The translations under genes and the position numbers were made by a program. From assembly GCF_002866025.1 (NCBI RefSeq), contig NZ_LNDE01000004.1, positions 62,001 through 126,000 of the forward strand: 64,000 bases of DNA. The letters are read 5' to 3'. Below the pieces are notes generated by a model. It saw only the letters and a program-made list of their open reading frames with translations, did not search any database and was not told the origin of the DNA. How positions within the stretch are numbered: position 1 is the stretch's first letter; each line of letters begins with the position of its first letter. Of this stretch, positions 1-7,566 are shown piece by piece. This stretch comes from Thermotoga sp. KOL6 (lineage in GTDB: Bacteria; Thermotogota; Thermotogae; Thermotogales; Thermotogaceae).

Positions 1-1305
1 TTGCTGATTTATTTGTCTAATTTCTTCTCTTCTTCCGAAACTGCGCTGACATTGATGAGTAAGATTAAGATCAAAGAGTTCTTGGAGAAAAAAGAAGGAG
101 ATACTGAAAGAGAGAGCTACATTCACCTTTTTAATAAGTATCTTACTACAATTTTGATAAGTAACAACCTTGTCAATCTTTTCGCCTCATCTATCTCCAC
201 CCTCATCTTTTTGAATCTCCTCAGAAATTTGAGTGAAGAATTTGTGGCGATTGTTTCCACCCTCTTTATCACAACCATTTTGCTCATATTCGGTGAGATC
301 ACACCGAAAGTCATGGCGAGAGCAGAGCCTGAAAGAATCTTCCGTAGATCCATAGGTGTAATCAGATTCCTAACGAAAATTTTTGATCCTGTTGGAAAAA
401 TCTTGGTGAAAATGTCTGACGGCATAATTTCTTTGAGACACGGCAAAAAGATTTCTGAAGATCTCTTTATTACTGAAGAGGATATTGTGTCCATTGTTCA
501 GGTCGGTGGCGAAATGGGAGTCATAGAGCAAGAAGAGGAAAGAATTGTCAAACGAGCTTTTGAGATGAAACAGATAGCTGTGAAAGAGATTATGACACCG
601 AGAGTAGATATAGTAGCCATAGAAGAGAATCAAACGATAAAAGAATTGATAGAGTTGATAGAAGATGAAGGATATTCGCGAATTCCGGTGTACAGAGAAA
701 CGATTGACAACATCGTGGGAGTGTGTTATGCCAAGGATGTCCTCTCAATCTTGGCAGAAAAGAATTACGAAGAAGTGAAAAACATGAAAGTGAAGGAGAT
801 AATGAGAGAAGCTCTTTATGTTCCCGAAACTATGAGTATAGACGAACTCTTGAAGATTCTCAAGTCTAAAAAAATTCATATAGCGATTGTAGTTGACGAG
901 TATGGAGGAACGGCAGGGCTTGTTACGCTTGAAGATATAATAGAGGAACTTTTTGGAGATATTATGGACGAATACGATTACGACGAGGTTTCAGGAATAA
1001 AAAAGATTGCTGATAGGACTTATATCGTCGATGGAAGCACTCCAATAAACGATTTAGAAATAGAACTTCGTGTTCAGTTCCCAGAAACGGAATACGAAAC
1101 GATAGCAGGGTATCTCCTCGAGTATTTCAAAAGAATTCCCAATGTCGGAGAGGAAGCCGTCATAGGAAATCTTTATTTTAAAGTGTTGGCTGTCGGTAAG
1201 AATAGGATAGAGAAAATCATGATAAAAGTTTTGGAGGGTGAAGAGAGTGGATCCGAAAAAACTGGTGAAGATAGCACTGGAGGTTCGGGAGAAAGCGTAC
1301 GCTAG
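1..1305 (+). CDS. CorC/HlyC (CNNM plus CBS pair) membrane protein, 5' end outside window
   Basis: This is a membrane protein of the CNNM/CorC family, proposed to move or regulate Mg2+/Co2+ and often misnamed hemolysin. The visible 434 codons begin inside the first membrane helix (the FSSSETAL motif lies at residues 9-16), so the true start is upstream and the first TTG is not taken as the start. Hydrophobic segments run to about residue 100, including the IFGEITPK motif. Two CBS domains follow at about 196-250 and 267-320 (IMTPR, then DEYGGTAGLVT), and a CorC_HlyC domain at about 335-415. The tail is Gly/Ser/Glu rich. The last bases overlap the next gene, cdd, so the two are translationally coupled. 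Family assignment is firm; the transported ion is not shown. Confidence 0.9.
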   Translation: MLIYLSNFFSSSETALTLMSKIKIKEFLEKKEGDTERESYIHLFNKYLTTILISNNLVNLFASSISTLIFLNLLRNLSEEFVAIVSTLFITTILLIFGEITPKVMARAEPERIFRRSIGVIRFLTKIFDPVGKILVKMSDGIISLRHGKKISEDLFITEEDIVSIVQVGGEMGVIEQEEERIVKRAFEMKQIAVKEIMTPRVDIVAIEENQTIKELIELIEDEGYSRIPVYRETIDNIVGVCYAKDVLSILAEKNYEEVKNMKVKEIMREALYVPETMSIDELLKILKSKKIHIAIVVDEYGGTAGLVTLEDIIEELFGDIMDEYDYDEVSGIKKIADRTYIVDGSTPINDLEIELRVQFPETEYETIAGYLLEYFKRIPNVGEEAVIGNLYFKVLAVGKNRIEKIMIKVLEGEESGSEKTGEDSTGGSGESVR

Positions 1306-1642
1306 ATATTCTGGATTCAGAGTAGGAGCCGCTCTGCTCACAAAGAGTGGACGTGTGTTCACGGGGGTCAATGTGGAAAACGCATCTTATGGATTGACCG
1401 TGTGTGCAGAAAGAGTTGCTGTGTTCAAAGCTATTTCCGAAGGGGAGAGGGAATTCGTCGCTATCGCTATCGCTTCTGATTCTTCTGAAAAGACGGTACC
1501 TTGTGGGGCATGTAGACAGGTGCTCTACGAATTCTGTGAAGATCTTGATGTTATAATGGCGGATCGCGAGGGAAATTATGAAATCGTCAAATTGAGAGAT
1601 CTCTTCCCCAGAGGATTCAAATTAGGAGGTGAAGAACATTAA
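1247..1642 (+). CDS. cdd: Cytidine deaminase
   Basis: It deaminates cytidine and deoxycytidine to uridine and deoxyuridine in pyrimidine salvage. The 131-residue protein is the usual length of the tetrameric zinc enzyme. Zinc ligands and the catalytic glutamate are visible as C53-A-E55 and P-C86-G-A-C89. Two GTG codons lie close together (1238 and 1247). I chose 1247 because GGAGG at 1233-1237 then has a 9-base spacing, while the earlier GTG overlaps that site. It overlaps the CorC-type gene upstream by 59 bases and the start region of era downstream, so corC-cdd-era look like one unit. Confidence 0.93.
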   Translation: MDPKKLVKIALEVREKAYARYSGFRVGAALLTKSGRVFTGVNVENASYGLTVCAERVAVFKAISEGEREFVAIAIASDSSEKTVPCGACRQVLYEFCEDLDVIMADREGNYEIVKLRDLFPRGFKLGGEEH

Positions 1643-2534
1643 ATCCGGATTCGTTGCGCTGGCAGGAAAGCCGAACGTAGGGAAATCCACGTTTATAAAC
1701 GCTGTTTTTGGTAGAAAAGTTGTGATTGTTTCCGATAAACCTCAAACAACGAGGAACAGAATAAACTGCATTTATACTGATAAGGACAGCCAGATAATCT
1801 TTGTTGACACTCCTGGTATTCACAAGCCACTTCATAGATTGGGAGAATACATGGTAAAAGCAGCCGTTCAAGCACTTAAAGGCGTAGATTTGATACTGTT
1901 CATGCTCGACGCTGCCGACGGATTTACAAAGACAGATGAACATGTTGCAAAAATAGTTAACGAAGCAGGAACGAAAACCATCTTGGTGGTGAACAAGATA
2001 GATGTGTCTGGAGAGGAAAAAGCGAAAGCAGTTGGTGAACTGGCGAAAAGTTTGGTAGAAAACGTAGTTTCAGTACATTATATTTCCGCTTTGAAAGGAA
2101 TCGGTGTATCTGATGTTTTGGAAAAAATAAAGGAGGAGTTACCGGAAGGACCGCAATATTATCCGGAGGACATGATTACAGACAGGCCGCTTTCTTTCAT
2201 GGCTGCAGAGATCATTAGAGAGAAGATTTTCCATCTCACTAGACAAGAAGTACCACACTCTACAGCAGTTGTGATAGAGGAAGTGAAAGATAGACCGAAC
2301 GGTGTTCTTTACATTCGGGCAACAATATACGTGGAACGTGAGTCCCAGAAAGGTATACTCATAGGCAAAAATGGAAGTATGATAAAGAAGATTGGAACAC
2401 TCGCCCGAGAGGAAATAGAATTTCTTGTGGGAAGGAGAGTGTTTCTGGATCTGAATGTGAAAGTGAAAGAGAAATGGAGAGAGAAGGACTTCATAATTCT
2501 CCAAGAAATAGGTTTAAAACACGACATCAAATGA
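1638..2534 (+). CDS. era: GTPase Era, probable ATT start
   Basis: Era is a ribosome-assembly GTPase that binds the 3' end of 16S rRNA. With the ATT start the 298-residue protein shows G1 GKPNVGKS at about 10-17, G3 DTPG at 57-60, G4 NKID at 119-122, and a C-terminal KH domain with the GKNG loop. The start is unusual. AGGAGG at 1624-1629 is 8 bases before ATT 1638, which gives an N terminus M-K-S-G-F-V like other Era proteins. The only canonical start nearby, GTG 1629, overlaps that AGGAGG. The ATT also overlaps the stop of cdd (ATTAA). If GTG is used instead, the protein gains three residues. The function is firm; the start codon is inference. Confidence 0.9.
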   Translation: MKSGFVALAGKPNVGKSTFINAVFGRKVVIVSDKPQTTRNRINCIYTDKDSQIIFVDTPGIHKPLHRLGEYMVKAAVQALKGVDLILFMLDAADGFTKTDEHVAKIVNEAGTKTILVVNKIDVSGEEKAKAVGELAKSLVENVVSVHYISALKGIGVSDVLEKIKEELPEGPQYYPEDMITDRPLSFMAAEIIREKIFHLTRQEVPHSTAVVIEEVKDRPNGVLYIRATIYVERESQKGILIGKNGSMIKKIGTLAREEIEFLVGRRVFLDLNVKVKEKWREKDFIILQEIGLKHDIK

Positions 2535-2545
2535 GGTGAGGTCCC

Positions 2546-3637
2546 ATGAAATGTTCGGGCTGCGGAGCTAACATACAGTTCGAAGATCCCAGAAAGCCTG
2601 GGTACATTCCTCGAGAAGTTTTTGAAAAGAGAGTGGAGGAAGGAAAGGAAATTCTCTGCCAGCGATGTTTCAAAATAAAACATTATGGGAAATTGGAACC
2701 AGTTGAATACAATTGGGATTTCAAAAATCAGCTGAAATCTTATCTTGGAGGTTTTGAAGTTGTCCTCTGGGTAATAGACATATTCGATTTTGAAAGCACT
2801 TACAGGGAGGACATAGCAAATATTCTGAAGGGAAAAAAAATAGTTTATGTGATCAACAAAATCGATCTTCTTCCGAAAGCGGTTACTGTGAAGGAAGTAA
2901 AAGAATGGGTGAAGAGGAGAATAAGAACGACAAACCCAGAGGATATAAGGGTAGTTAGTGCGGAGAAAAACTACGGTTTGAGGTCGCTTGTGAAACACCT
3001 CATCAAATTGACCGATAAGGTTTTGGTAATAGGTGTCACAAATGTTGGGAAATCTTCTCTTTTGAACAAAATATGCACCCATGAAAACACGATTAGTCCT
3101 TTCCCAGGTACAACTTTAGGTATCTTGAGAAGGAAAGCTAGAGATGCGAATCTTTATCTGTACGATACCCCTGGAATCATGACCAAAGATAGAATTCTGG
3201 ATCTTCTAGATCCAGACTGTCAGAAAAGAATACTTCCAAGGGGAGAGCTCTCGAGAAGGACGTTCAAACCCAGAGGTGAAAGAACGGTTTTCATGGGAGG
3301 ATTGTGTAGATTCGATATAAAGTATGAAACGGAACTTTCTCCTATATTTCTACTCTTCTCCTCGAAGGAGGTTGTTTTTCACGAAACGAAGCGAAAAAGA
3401 GCAGATGAATTGATGAAAAACAGATTGGGTGACTTTTTGAAACCCCCGTGTAACAAATCAAGATACGAAGATTTCAAGTGGAAGAAAGAAACTTTTATCT
3501 TGAAGGAAGGAGAAGAATTGGCGGTAGCAGGACTGGGATGGTTGAGTGTCCGAAGAGGACCGTTTATCGTTGAAGTTACCGTCCCGGAAAATGTAAAACT
3601 CGCTGTGAGGGAAGCTTTAGTGAATCCCAAACGTTAG
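2546..3637 (+). CDS. yqeH: Circularly permuted GTPase, YqeH type
   Basis: This is a ribosome-associated GTPase of the YqeH class, known in Bacillus for a role in 30S subunit assembly. An N-terminal zinc finger is visible (C3, C6, C38, C41). The GTPase motifs come in permuted order, which defines the class: G4 NKID at 104-107, then G1 GVTNVGKS at 163-170, then G3 DTPG at 207-210. The length of 363 residues fits. ATG 2546 has GAGGTGAGG upstream. It follows era by 11 bases, so two ribosome-assembly GTPases sit together. Its stop codon overlaps the stop of the convergent dnaJ. Confidence 0.92.
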   Translation: MKCSGCGANIQFEDPRKPGYIPREVFEKRVEEGKEILCQRCFKIKHYGKLEPVEYNWDFKNQLKSYLGGFEVVLWVIDIFDFESTYREDIANILKGKKIVYVINKIDLLPKAVTVKEVKEWVKRRIRTTNPEDIRVVSAEKNYGLRSLVKHLIKLTDKVLVIGVTNVGKSSLLNKICTHENTISPFPGTTLGILRRKARDANLYLYDTPGIMTKDRILDLLDPDCQKRILPRGELSRRTFKPRGERTVFMGGLCRFDIKYETELSPIFLLFSSKEVVFHETKRKRADELMKNRLGDFLKPPCNKSRYEDFKWKKETFILKEGEELAVAGLGWLSVRRGPFIVEVTVPENVKLAVREALVNPKR

Positions 3638-4746
3638 GTAATGGGAATTCCCCGTTTTTTAGCCAAATCCTCGAGAACTTTTCTTTCTTCTCTGGACAGA
3701 TTCTTTGGAATCTCAACTTGAACATTCACGAGTAAGTCTCCTCTTCGTCCATACTCGTCTGGTAGACCTTTACCTTTCAATTTGAACACCGTTCCAGGTT
3801 GTGTGCCAGCTGGTATCTTTAACATAGTGGTTCCACCCTCTGGAAGGGGGATTTCGACAGTGGTTCCCAGAATTGCTTGGAGGTAATCTATCGTGATATC
3901 GTACAGTAGATTCTTTCCGGATTTTCTGAACCTGTTGTCGGGTTTCAGTCTCACTATTACAATCAAATCACCATAAGGCCCTCCATAGTATCCTGCATTC
4001 CCACCGCCAGGTATCCTCAACTGAGTTCCATCTTCAACGTTCGGTGGTATCTTTATAGTTCTTCGCACTCTCCTTAGAACTCTTCCACTCCCGCCACACT
4101 CATGACAGAGCTCTCTGGGAATCTTTCCTGTTCCCCCGCATTCGTCACATGTGCGCTCACTAACAAAATACCCAAAGAAAGACCGTTTTTCCTCTCTGAT
4201 TCTTCCTGTTCCACCACATTTAGGACAGTTGATGTACCCGGAATCAGGCTCTACTCCTGTACCACCACATCTAGGACATGTTTCGTATCTTTCGTACTCT
4301 ATTGGTATTTCTGTTCCATTGATCAGGTCAGAAAGATTTACCTCTATTTCATATTTGATATCCTCTCCTCTATGAGAGTATTCTTTTCTTTCTCTGCGAT
4401 GTGGTTCTTCCCCAAAAAACACCTCGAATATATCCCTGTTGAAAATATCCTCGAAATCTCTAAGAAAATCTTCGAAAAAACTCCCACTCGTCCTTCCTTC
4501 TTGGTAGGAAGGTTGTTCTCCCACGTATCCAAATCGATCGTACATGGCTCTCTTCTGTGGATCACTCAGAATCTCGTAGGCTTCTTGAATTTCTTTAAAA
4601 CGTTGTTCGGCTTCTTTCCTGTTCTCCGGATGTCTGTCTGGATGCCATTCTTTTACAAGTTTCTTGTAGGCTCTTCTTATTTCTTCTTGAGTGGCGTTTC
4701 TCGGAACACCAAGAATTTCGTAGTAATCTTTTTTCTCTCTTCTCAT
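3634..4746 (-). CDS. dnaJ: Chaperone DnaJ (Hsp40)
   Basis: It stimulates the ATPase of DnaK and delivers unfolded substrates. The J domain carries HPD at residues 35-37. The zinc region has all four CxxCxGxG repeats, starting near C157, C174, C200 and C214, and the C-terminal substrate-binding domain is complete, giving 370 residues. The G/F linker is short and rather acidic. The start is ATG 4746, with GAGGAG 8 bases upstream; a GTG nine bases earlier lies too close to that site. It is the third gene of hrcA-grpE-dnaJ. The partner dnaK is not in this window, so it must be encoded elsewhere. Confidence 0.96.
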   Translation of the reverse strand: MRREKKDYYEILGVPRNATQEEIRRAYKKLVKEWHPDRHPENRKEAEQRFKEIQEAYEILSDPQKRAMYDRFGYVGEQPSYQEGRTSGSFFEDFLRDFEDIFNRDIFEVFFGEEPHRRERKEYSHRGEDIKYEIEVNLSDLINGTEIPIEYERYETCPRCGGTGVEPDSGYINCPKCGGTGRIREEKRSFFGYFVSERTCDECGGTGKIPRELCHECGGSGRVLRRVRRTIKIPPNVEDGTQLRIPGGGNAGYYGGPYGDLIVIVRLKPDNRFRKSGKNLLYDITIDYLQAILGTTVEIPLPEGGTTMLKIPAGTQPGTVFKLKGKGLPDEYGRRGDLLVNVQVEIPKNLSREERKVLEDLAKKRGIPIT

Positions 4747-4751
4747 TGGAA

Positions 4752-5252
4752 TCACTCCTCGCTACTATGTTTGCCAGTGGAAATGTCGCTTTTTCTAGGT
4801 TTCACTGCCACTTTTACCTTTGCAGGTTTCAAGACCTTTCCATGGAATTTGTAGCCGTTCTCGACAACTTCAAGTATCGTGTACTCTTCCACATCCTCTG
4901 TTTCTACTCTTTCAACTGCTTCATGTTCGAAAGGATCGAACGTTTCCCCTATCTGTATTTTCGTGAGTCCCTCTTTTTCAAGGACGTTCAAAAGTTTCTT
5001 GTAAATGAGCTTTATTCCTTCGTAAAAAGATTCACCGCGTTCCCCTTGATTCAGTGCTCTTTCAAAATCATCAAGAATGGGAATCAATTTTGATATTAAA
5101 TATTCGTTCGCATTTTTTATGAGCTCTCTTTTCTCTCGGGCGACTTCTTCTCGATAATTTTCGTATTCAGCTTTCAATCTTTTTGCGTATTCTTCGAGTT
5201 CTTTGCATCTTTCTTCCAATTCTTTGCATTCTATTCTTTCTCTTTCAGACAT
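4752..5252 (-). CDS. grpE: Nucleotide exchange factor GrpE
   Basis: GrpE releases ADP from DnaK. The 166-residue protein has the expected long N-terminal helix rich in Glu, Lys and Arg (about 1-50), a helical core with the LIPILDDFERAL motif, and a C-terminal beta domain ending in VLKPAKVKVA. ATG 5252 follows AGGAGG at a good distance. It lies 4 bases after hrcA and 5 bases before dnaJ. The gene is therefore expected to share the CIRCE/HrcA control seen upstream of hrcA. Confidence 0.96.
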   Translation of the reverse strand: MSERERIECKELEERCKELEEYAKRLKAEYENYREEVAREKRELIKNANEYLISKLIPILDDFERALNQGERGESFYEGIKLIYKKLLNVLEKEGLTKIQIGETFDPFEHEAVERVETEDVEEYTILEVVENGYKFHGKVLKPAKVKVAVKPRKSDISTGKHSSEE

Positions 5253-5256
5253 TCTA

Positions 5257-6276
5257 TCACCTCCTGGACACCGATGTGAAGAATTCAGATAAGCGGTTTA
5301 ACACATAATCGAAAACTTTTCTGTTTTTATCGTATCTTGTCACTTTCGAGGTGAACAAAAAGACACTTCCTATTGGTGAAGTATTTTTGAAGTATCTGCC
5401 AGAAAAGATCGCGAATTTCTCCAGTTTTTTTCTCCCAATCTCTTTCCCTATTTTTACCGTTACATCTTTTTCCTCTTCGATCAGACTTTCGAGAAATTCT
5501 TGATCTTTCACCTCTTCCAATAGATTCTTTATGTCTTCGAGATCGAGAGTGTCATCCTTTAAGAGATTTTCCAGGCCAACATCTACGTACCTTTCTAGCT
5601 TTTCACTGATCACTGATTCTATCAATTTGACAAGATTGCTCCCTCTCAAGGTTTCTACTTTTCCACTCAAGATCTCATCAATCGTTCTTCCTTTGAGAAT
5701 AAGATTCAATTGTTTCTCTATCTCTTCCCAGTTCCAATTTTCATGGACTCTTATAGGGGTAATTTTTGAAACACCGAATTCTGTAAGTATGGAGAATATA
5801 ATGTAGTCTTCGGAAATCGGTATGAGCAATACGCGAAGAATTCTTAACTCTTTAGGATTCGGTCTCTCCAGTAGGACGTATCCTCCTGTGAGTCGGGACA
5901 AGAGATTTCCAGCCAAGAGTAAGACCTTTTCAGGATCAGCGAGCGGAATAAATTTAATGGCTTCTACTTCCACATCTGTTTCTGTAGTTTCTTCTGTTAG
6001 TTTCACCATCTCTTCGTAGTAGAACCTGAAACCTTTGTCGGTCGGAACGCGACCAGCAGAGGTATGGGGTTGATAGATGTATCCAAGATATTCCAGCTTT
6101 TTCATATCATTTCTTATAGTGGCACTGCTGAAGTCTATGTTGCTTATTTCAAGCACTCTTTGTGAACTTACAGGTTTTTTGCTTTCTATATATTCTCGAA
6201 CAATACAATAGAGAACCTTTCTTTGTCGATCGTTCAGTTTTTTGAGATCTTTTCTCCTGTTTTGACGTCCTCTCAT
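5257..6276 (-). CDS. hrcA: Heat-inducible transcription repressor HrcA
   Basis: HrcA represses class I heat-shock genes by binding CIRCE. The protein has 339 residues, with an N-terminal winged helix (about 1-75, including SSATIRNDMKKLEYLG) followed by the HrcA-specific core. ATG 6276 is one base downstream of a perfect CIRCE, and its ribosome binding site (AAAGGAG) lies inside the operator. The gene leads the operon hrcA-grpE-dnaJ and should repress itself. A second, degenerate CIRCE before the HSP100 gene at 24.3 kb suggests the regulon extends there. Confidence 0.96.
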   Translation of the reverse strand: MRGRQNRRKDLKKLNDRQRKVLYCIVREYIESKKPVSSQRVLEISNIDFSSATIRNDMKKLEYLGYIYQPHTSAGRVPTDKGFRFYYEEMVKLTEETTETDVEVEAIKFIPLADPEKVLLLAGNLLSRLTGGYVLLERPNPKELRILRVLLIPISEDYIIFSILTEFGVSKITPIRVHENWNWEEIEKQLNLILKGRTIDEILSGKVETLRGSNLVKLIESVISEKLERYVDVGLENLLKDDTLDLEDIKNLLEEVKDQEFLESLIEEEKDVTVKIGKEIGRKKLEKFAIFSGRYFKNTSPIGSVFLFTSKVTRYDKNRKVFDYVLNRLSEFFTSVSRR

Positions 6277-6277
6277 G

Positions 6278-6304
6278 TTAGCACTCCTTTCTGTTGAGTG
6301 CTAA
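6278..6304. promoter_or_regulatory. CIRCE operator of hrcA-grpE-dnaJ
   Basis: This is a perfect inverted repeat, TTAGCACTC, 9-base spacer, GAGTGCTAA, identical to the CIRCE consensus bound by HrcA. It ends one base before the hrcA ATG on the minus strand, and the hrcA ribosome binding site lies in its spacer and right arm. Repressor binding could therefore block the promoter region, and the same hairpin in mRNA could affect translation. Confidence 0.96.
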
Positions 6305-6308
6305 TATA

Positions 6309-6337
6309 AGTTTAACATACATTTCAGGGGAATTCAA
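6309..6337 (-). promoter_or_regulatory. Promoter of hrcA operon
   Basis: On the minus strand TTGAAT (6332-6337) is followed after 17 bases by TAAACT (6309-6314). Transcription would begin just at or inside the CIRCE, which fits HrcA control. Prediction from sequence only. Confidence 0.6.
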
Positions 6338-6360
6338 GGGTAAGAGCAAAACGTTGGGAC

Positions 6361-6389
6361 TTGATTTGTAAATGAAAAGTTGTTAATAT
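6361..6389 (+). promoter_or_regulatory. Promoter of tRNA-Leu
   Basis: TTGATT (6361-6366), a 17-base spacer and TAATAT (6384-6389), with TG one base before the -10 hexamer (an extended -10). It lies 16 bases before the tRNA, so the leader would be short. Confidence 0.65.
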
Positions 6390-6405
6390 ATACTGCAGGA
6401 AGAGG

Positions 6406-6492
6406 GCCGAGGTGGCGGAATGGCAGACGCGGCTGACTCAAAATCAGCTGGGGGATGACCCCGTGCGGGTTCAAGTCCCGCCCTCGGCACCA
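6406..6492 (+). tRNA. tRNA-Leu (anticodon CAA), CCA encoded
   Basis: A class II tRNA of 87 bases. The acceptor stem GCCGAGG pairs with CCTCGGC. The anticodon stem GCTGA/TCAGC closes the loop CTCAAAA with anticodon CAA, which reads UUG. A long variable arm (GGGGGATGACCCC region) and a T arm with GGTTCAAGTCC are present. Discriminator A is followed by an encoded CCA at 6490-6492. An open reading frame runs through the tRNA into tsaC but is not a real gene start. Confidence 0.97.
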
Positions 6493-6499
6493 AACCAAC

Positions 6500-6526
6500 A
6501 AGGGGCTCCACGAGCCCCTTTGTTTT
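6500..6526 (+). terminator. Rho-independent terminator after tRNA-Leu
   Basis: A 9-bp stem AAGGGGCTC / GAGCCCCTT with a 3-base loop, followed by TGTTTT. It separates the tRNA from the tsaC operon, although some readthrough into tsaC is possible since no clear second promoter is seen. Confidence 0.85.
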
Positions 6527-6552
6527 ATTGTTTCATCCTGGGAGGTAAAATT

Positions 6553-7560
6553 ATGACGAAAGTGTTGAAAATCGATCCGTTGAATCCAGATGAGGAAAGT
6601 TTAAAAGAAGCTGTGAAGTTGCTTCGAGAAGGTGAAGTAATAGTCTTTCCCACCGAAACCGTCTATGGAATAGGTGCAGATGCCTACAACGAAGAAGCTT
6701 GTAGGAAAATTTTTGAAATCAAAGGAAGGCCTTCTGACAACCCTCTTATTGTGCACATAGGTTCTCTTTCTCAACTCAAGGAAATAGCAGACAATTACGA
6801 ACCTTATATGGATTTTTTAGAAAAATTCTGGCCAGGACCTTTAACGGTTATTTTCCCGAAGAAATCGAAAAAGATTTCTCCCGTTGTCACCGCCGGATTA
6901 CCAACAGTGGCCGTAAGGATGCCGGCGCATCCCGTTGCACAGAAATTGATAGAAATGTTTGGGCATCCAATAGCCGCACCGAGTGCGAATCTGTCTGGAA
7001 GGCCTAGTGCAACAAATGCAAAACATGTTGTAGAAGACTTCATGGGAAGAGTCAAAATGATTTTGGATGCAGGGAACGCTCCTTTCGGATTGGAATCAAC
7101 CATAATAGATCTCTCTAAAGATCATCCCGTTCTCCTGAGACCCGGTCCTGTTGAGGTCGAAAAATTAAAAGAGATTTTTCCCGAACTTGTTGTCCCAGAT
7201 TTTGTGAGAAGTGGTAAATTCTCTGGGAAGCCTTTAGCTCCAGGTATGAAGTACCGACATTATGCTCCTTCTAAACCTTTGATCCTAGTTGAAAATTTGG
7301 AAAAGATGGAAGGAATCTTGAGGAAATATCCAAATCATATTGTGATATGCGTTGAGGAGCGGAAGGATCTGTACAGAAAAAAAATCGTTGTAGGTTCTTT
7401 GAAAAAACCTTACAGCATTGCCCAAAATATGTTTGCAGCGCTCAGGGAAGCAGAAAAAACAGAAAAAGAGTATATAATTGTTGAAGGGGTTGAAGAAAGG
7501 GGTATTCTTTTTGCTGTGATGAATCGGCTCAGAAAAGCAGCGAGTGAAATTGTGAGGTGA
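6553..7560 (+). CDS. tsaC: Threonylcarbamoyl-AMP synthase (Sua5/YwlC type)
   Basis: It makes threonylcarbamoyl-AMP from threonine, bicarbonate and ATP, the first step of t6A37 tRNA modification. The YrdC domain spans about residues 10-205, with the KGRPSDNPLIVHI motif. A Sua5 C-terminal domain (about 250-335) is present, so this is the long Sua5 form, 335 residues. ATG 6553 follows GGAGG at 6541-6545. TsaB of the same pathway is encoded in this window at 26.7 kb, so two t6A genes are here but not adjacent. Confidence 0.93.
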   Translation: MTKVLKIDPLNPDEESLKEAVKLLREGEVIVFPTETVYGIGADAYNEEACRKIFEIKGRPSDNPLIVHIGSLSQLKEIADNYEPYMDFLEKFWPGPLTVIFPKKSKKISPVVTAGLPTVAVRMPAHPVAQKLIEMFGHPIAAPSANLSGRPSATNAKHVVEDFMGRVKMILDAGNAPFGLESTIIDLSKDHPVLLRPGPVEVEKLKEIFPELVVPDFVRSGKFSGKPLAPGMKYRHYAPSKPLILVENLEKMEGILRKYPNHIVICVEERKDLYRKKIVVGSLKKPYSIAQNMFAALREAEKTEKEYIIVEGVEERGILFAVMNRLRKAASEIVR

Positions 7561-7566
7561 ACCTTC

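Noticed and set aside
2309-3082. Long minus-strand frame (257 codons) opposite era and yqeH
   Set aside because: It is antisense to two well-conserved genes, with Phe/Tyr-rich composition typical of shadow frames and no ribosome site.
6412-6552. Reading frame extending tsaC upstream through the tRNA-Leu gene and terminator
   Set aside because: These codons are the tRNA and hairpin. The real start is ATG 6553 with GGAGG in front and family homology just after it.
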